16,154 nt of DNA from NCBI GenBank assembly GCA_029934875.1, contig JAOZLK010000027.1:1-16154 (forward strand), written 5' to 3'. Origin of the DNA: Bacteroidales bacterium (GTDB lineage Bacteria > Bacteroidota > Bacteroidia > Bacteroidales > GCA-2748055). The notes under the pieces are model-generated. The model was not told the DNA's origin. It did no database searches and saw nothing but the letters and a program-made list of their open reading frames with translations. Made by a program: the position numbers and the translations under genes. Shown here one piece after another: positions 15,085 to 16,154 of the stretch; position 1 is the first letter of the stretch, and every line of letters begins with the position of its first letter.

Positions 15085-16154
15085 ATGGAGGTTCAAAAGA
15101 AGAAAATAAGCATTTCGGGTCTGAAAAATGCTTTTCGCTTGTACAGCTATATCCGGCCATACAGGCTTAGCTACATAGTCGGACTCTTCTTTCTTTTCGG
15201 ATCAAGTGTTACCAACCTGGCTTTCCCTAAATTATTAGGAGATCTGGTAAACTCCGGGAATGAGGGAAACCTGGGCGATGATGTAAACCGGATCGCCCTG
15301 CTGCTGGCCGGCATTCTTGTGATCCAGGCCACATTTTCCTATTTCCGAACCATCCTTTTTGTGAACGTAACGGAAAAGAGCCTTGCAGATCTCAGGCAGG
15401 ATACCTATAACCACCTGATCAGGCTGCCGGTAAAATTCTTCGACCGGCGACGGGTGGGTGAGCTCAACAGCAGGATCTCGTCTGACATATCACTTCTGCA
15501 GGAAACCATGACCTCCACACTGGCCGAGTTTGTAAGGCAGGTGATCATCATTGTTGGAGGGATAGCCCTGCTGGCATACACTTCCTTTAAACTAACTCTT
15601 TTTATGCTGGCCGTTCTGCCCGGAGTCGTTCTGCTGTCTGTTTTCTTTGGCAGGTTTATAAGGAGCTATTCGAAAAAGGCACAGCGTGCAGTAGCTGATT
15701 CAAATACCATCGTTGAAGAAACCCTGCAGGGAATTCAGAGTGTTAAATCCTATACCAATGAATTTTTCGAAATGAACCGGTATAAACTGCGAACACTGGA
15801 AATAGCAAAAATCGGGATCAAAGCAGGAAGATACAGGGGAGCCTTCTCATCATTTCTGATCCTGGGGCTATTTGGTGCACTGGTGGCTGTTATATGGAGA
15901 GGATCCTTGCTCCTGGCCAGTGGCGATATTGATGCCGGTCAGTTGTTTTCATTTGTACTCTACTCGGGATTTATTGGCGGAACCATTGGCGGAATGGCCA
16001 ATGTATTCACACGCATTCAGCGATTTCTGGGTGCGACAGAAGATCTTTTTGAGCTTTTTAATGAAGATGCTGAGGAAGTCAGGGAAATGGAAGCTGCCGG
16101 TCAAAAGCAAGCCCTGGGAGGAAATATTGAATTTGACAGGCTCTCCTTCGAGTA
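15085..16154 (+). CDS. ABC exporter, MsbA/ABCB type (5' part, runs off window)
   Basis: At least 356 codons are present and the frame is open to the window end. The ATG at 15085 is chosen because an in-frame TGA lies at 15076-15078 and no other start fits between. The part seen is an ABC exporter transmembrane domain with six hydrophobic helices. It includes the family's intracellular segment (LRQDTYNHLIRLPVKFFDRR, then VGELNSRISSDISLLQE) and the coupling region SKKAQRAVADSNTIVEETLQGIQSVKSYTNE. The nucleotide-binding domain has just begun (GGNIEFDRLSFE) at the cut. The single-chain TMD-NBD order is that of half-transporters that dimerise, such as lipid A flippases and multidrug exporters. The substrate is not evident. 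It is divergent from GH78, and no functional link to that gene is apparent. Confidence 0.88.
   Translation, partial: MEVQKKKISISGLKNAFRLYSYIRPYRLSYIVGLFFLFGSSVTNLAFPKLLGDLVNSGNEGNLGDDVNRIALLLAGILVIQATFSYFRTILFVNVTEKSLADLRQDTYNHLIRLPVKFFDRRRVGELNSRISSDISLLQETMTSTLAEFVRQVIIIVGGIALLAYTSFKLTLFMLAVLPGVVLLSVFFGRFIRSYSKKAQRAVADSNTIVEETLQGIQSVKSYTNEFFEMNRYKLRTLEIAKIGIKAGRYRGAFSSFLILGLFGALVAVIWRGSLLLASGDIDAGQLFSFVLYSGFIGGTIGGMANVFTRIQRFLGATEDLFELFNEDAEEVREMEAAGQKQALGGNIEFDRLSFE

Noticed and set aside
1..16154. CRISPR arrays, tRNA or rRNA genes, insertion sequences
   Set aside because: No regularly spaced repeats, cloverleaf-like sequence, rRNA-like stretch, transposase or terminal inverted repeats were recognised; nearly all sequence is taken up by the genes listed.

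Overview
The window looks like chromosomal DNA from a carbohydrate-degrading member of the Bacteroidota, probably in or near the Bacteroidales or Marinilabiliales; the exact lineage cannot be read from the sequence. The grounds are secreted and lipoprotein glycoside hydrolases (GH43, GH2, a GHL6/GH151-like enzyme, GH78), a DUF4493 plus lamin-tail lipoprotein, a phosphotransferase fused to a RapZ C-terminal domain, A/T-rich leaders without Shine-Dalgarno sequences, and one TAnnTTTG-type -7 element.

Layout. (1) 1-426: the 3' part of an MscS-type mechanosensitive channel gene. It is broken by an in-frame TAA and probably lacks a conserved C-terminal block, so it is called a pseudogene. (2) 437-1690: an MFS transporter whose open frame runs upstream into the channel remnant, so an automatic start would probably be too early. 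(3) 1757-3034: a lipoprotein with a DUF4493-like part and a lamin-tail domain, ended by an 18-bp hairpin terminator (3036-3081). (4) 3142-10728: three tightly packed genes for exported proteins, apparently one operon. They are a 1545-residue GH43-GH2 fusion with a LamG-like domain set into the GH2 part, a GHL6/GH151-like TIM-barrel hydrolase, and an S51 (cyanophycinase-like) peptidase. (5) 10785-12218: a cytoplasmic APH-fold kinase fused to a RapZ C-terminal domain. (6) 12243-14987, minus strand: a lipoprotein GH78 alpha-L-rhamnosidase, convergent with (5). (7) 15085-16154: the start of an MsbA/ABCB-type ABC exporter, divergent from (6) and running off the window.

How they may work together. 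The operon in (4), with the nearby GH78, suggests breakdown of a complex branched glycan carrying arabinose- or galactose-like, fucose-like and rhamnose residues, perhaps a plant or algal cell-wall glycan or a glycoprotein. No SusC/SusD pair and no regulator are visible here, so this is at most part of a polysaccharide utilisation locus. The most unusual points are the GH2 domain, which keeps the catalytic pair but has lost several galactose-pocket residues of LacZ; the LamG insertion where the LacZ sodium-site loop should be; the peptidase inside a glycosidase operon; and the kinase-RapZ fusion.
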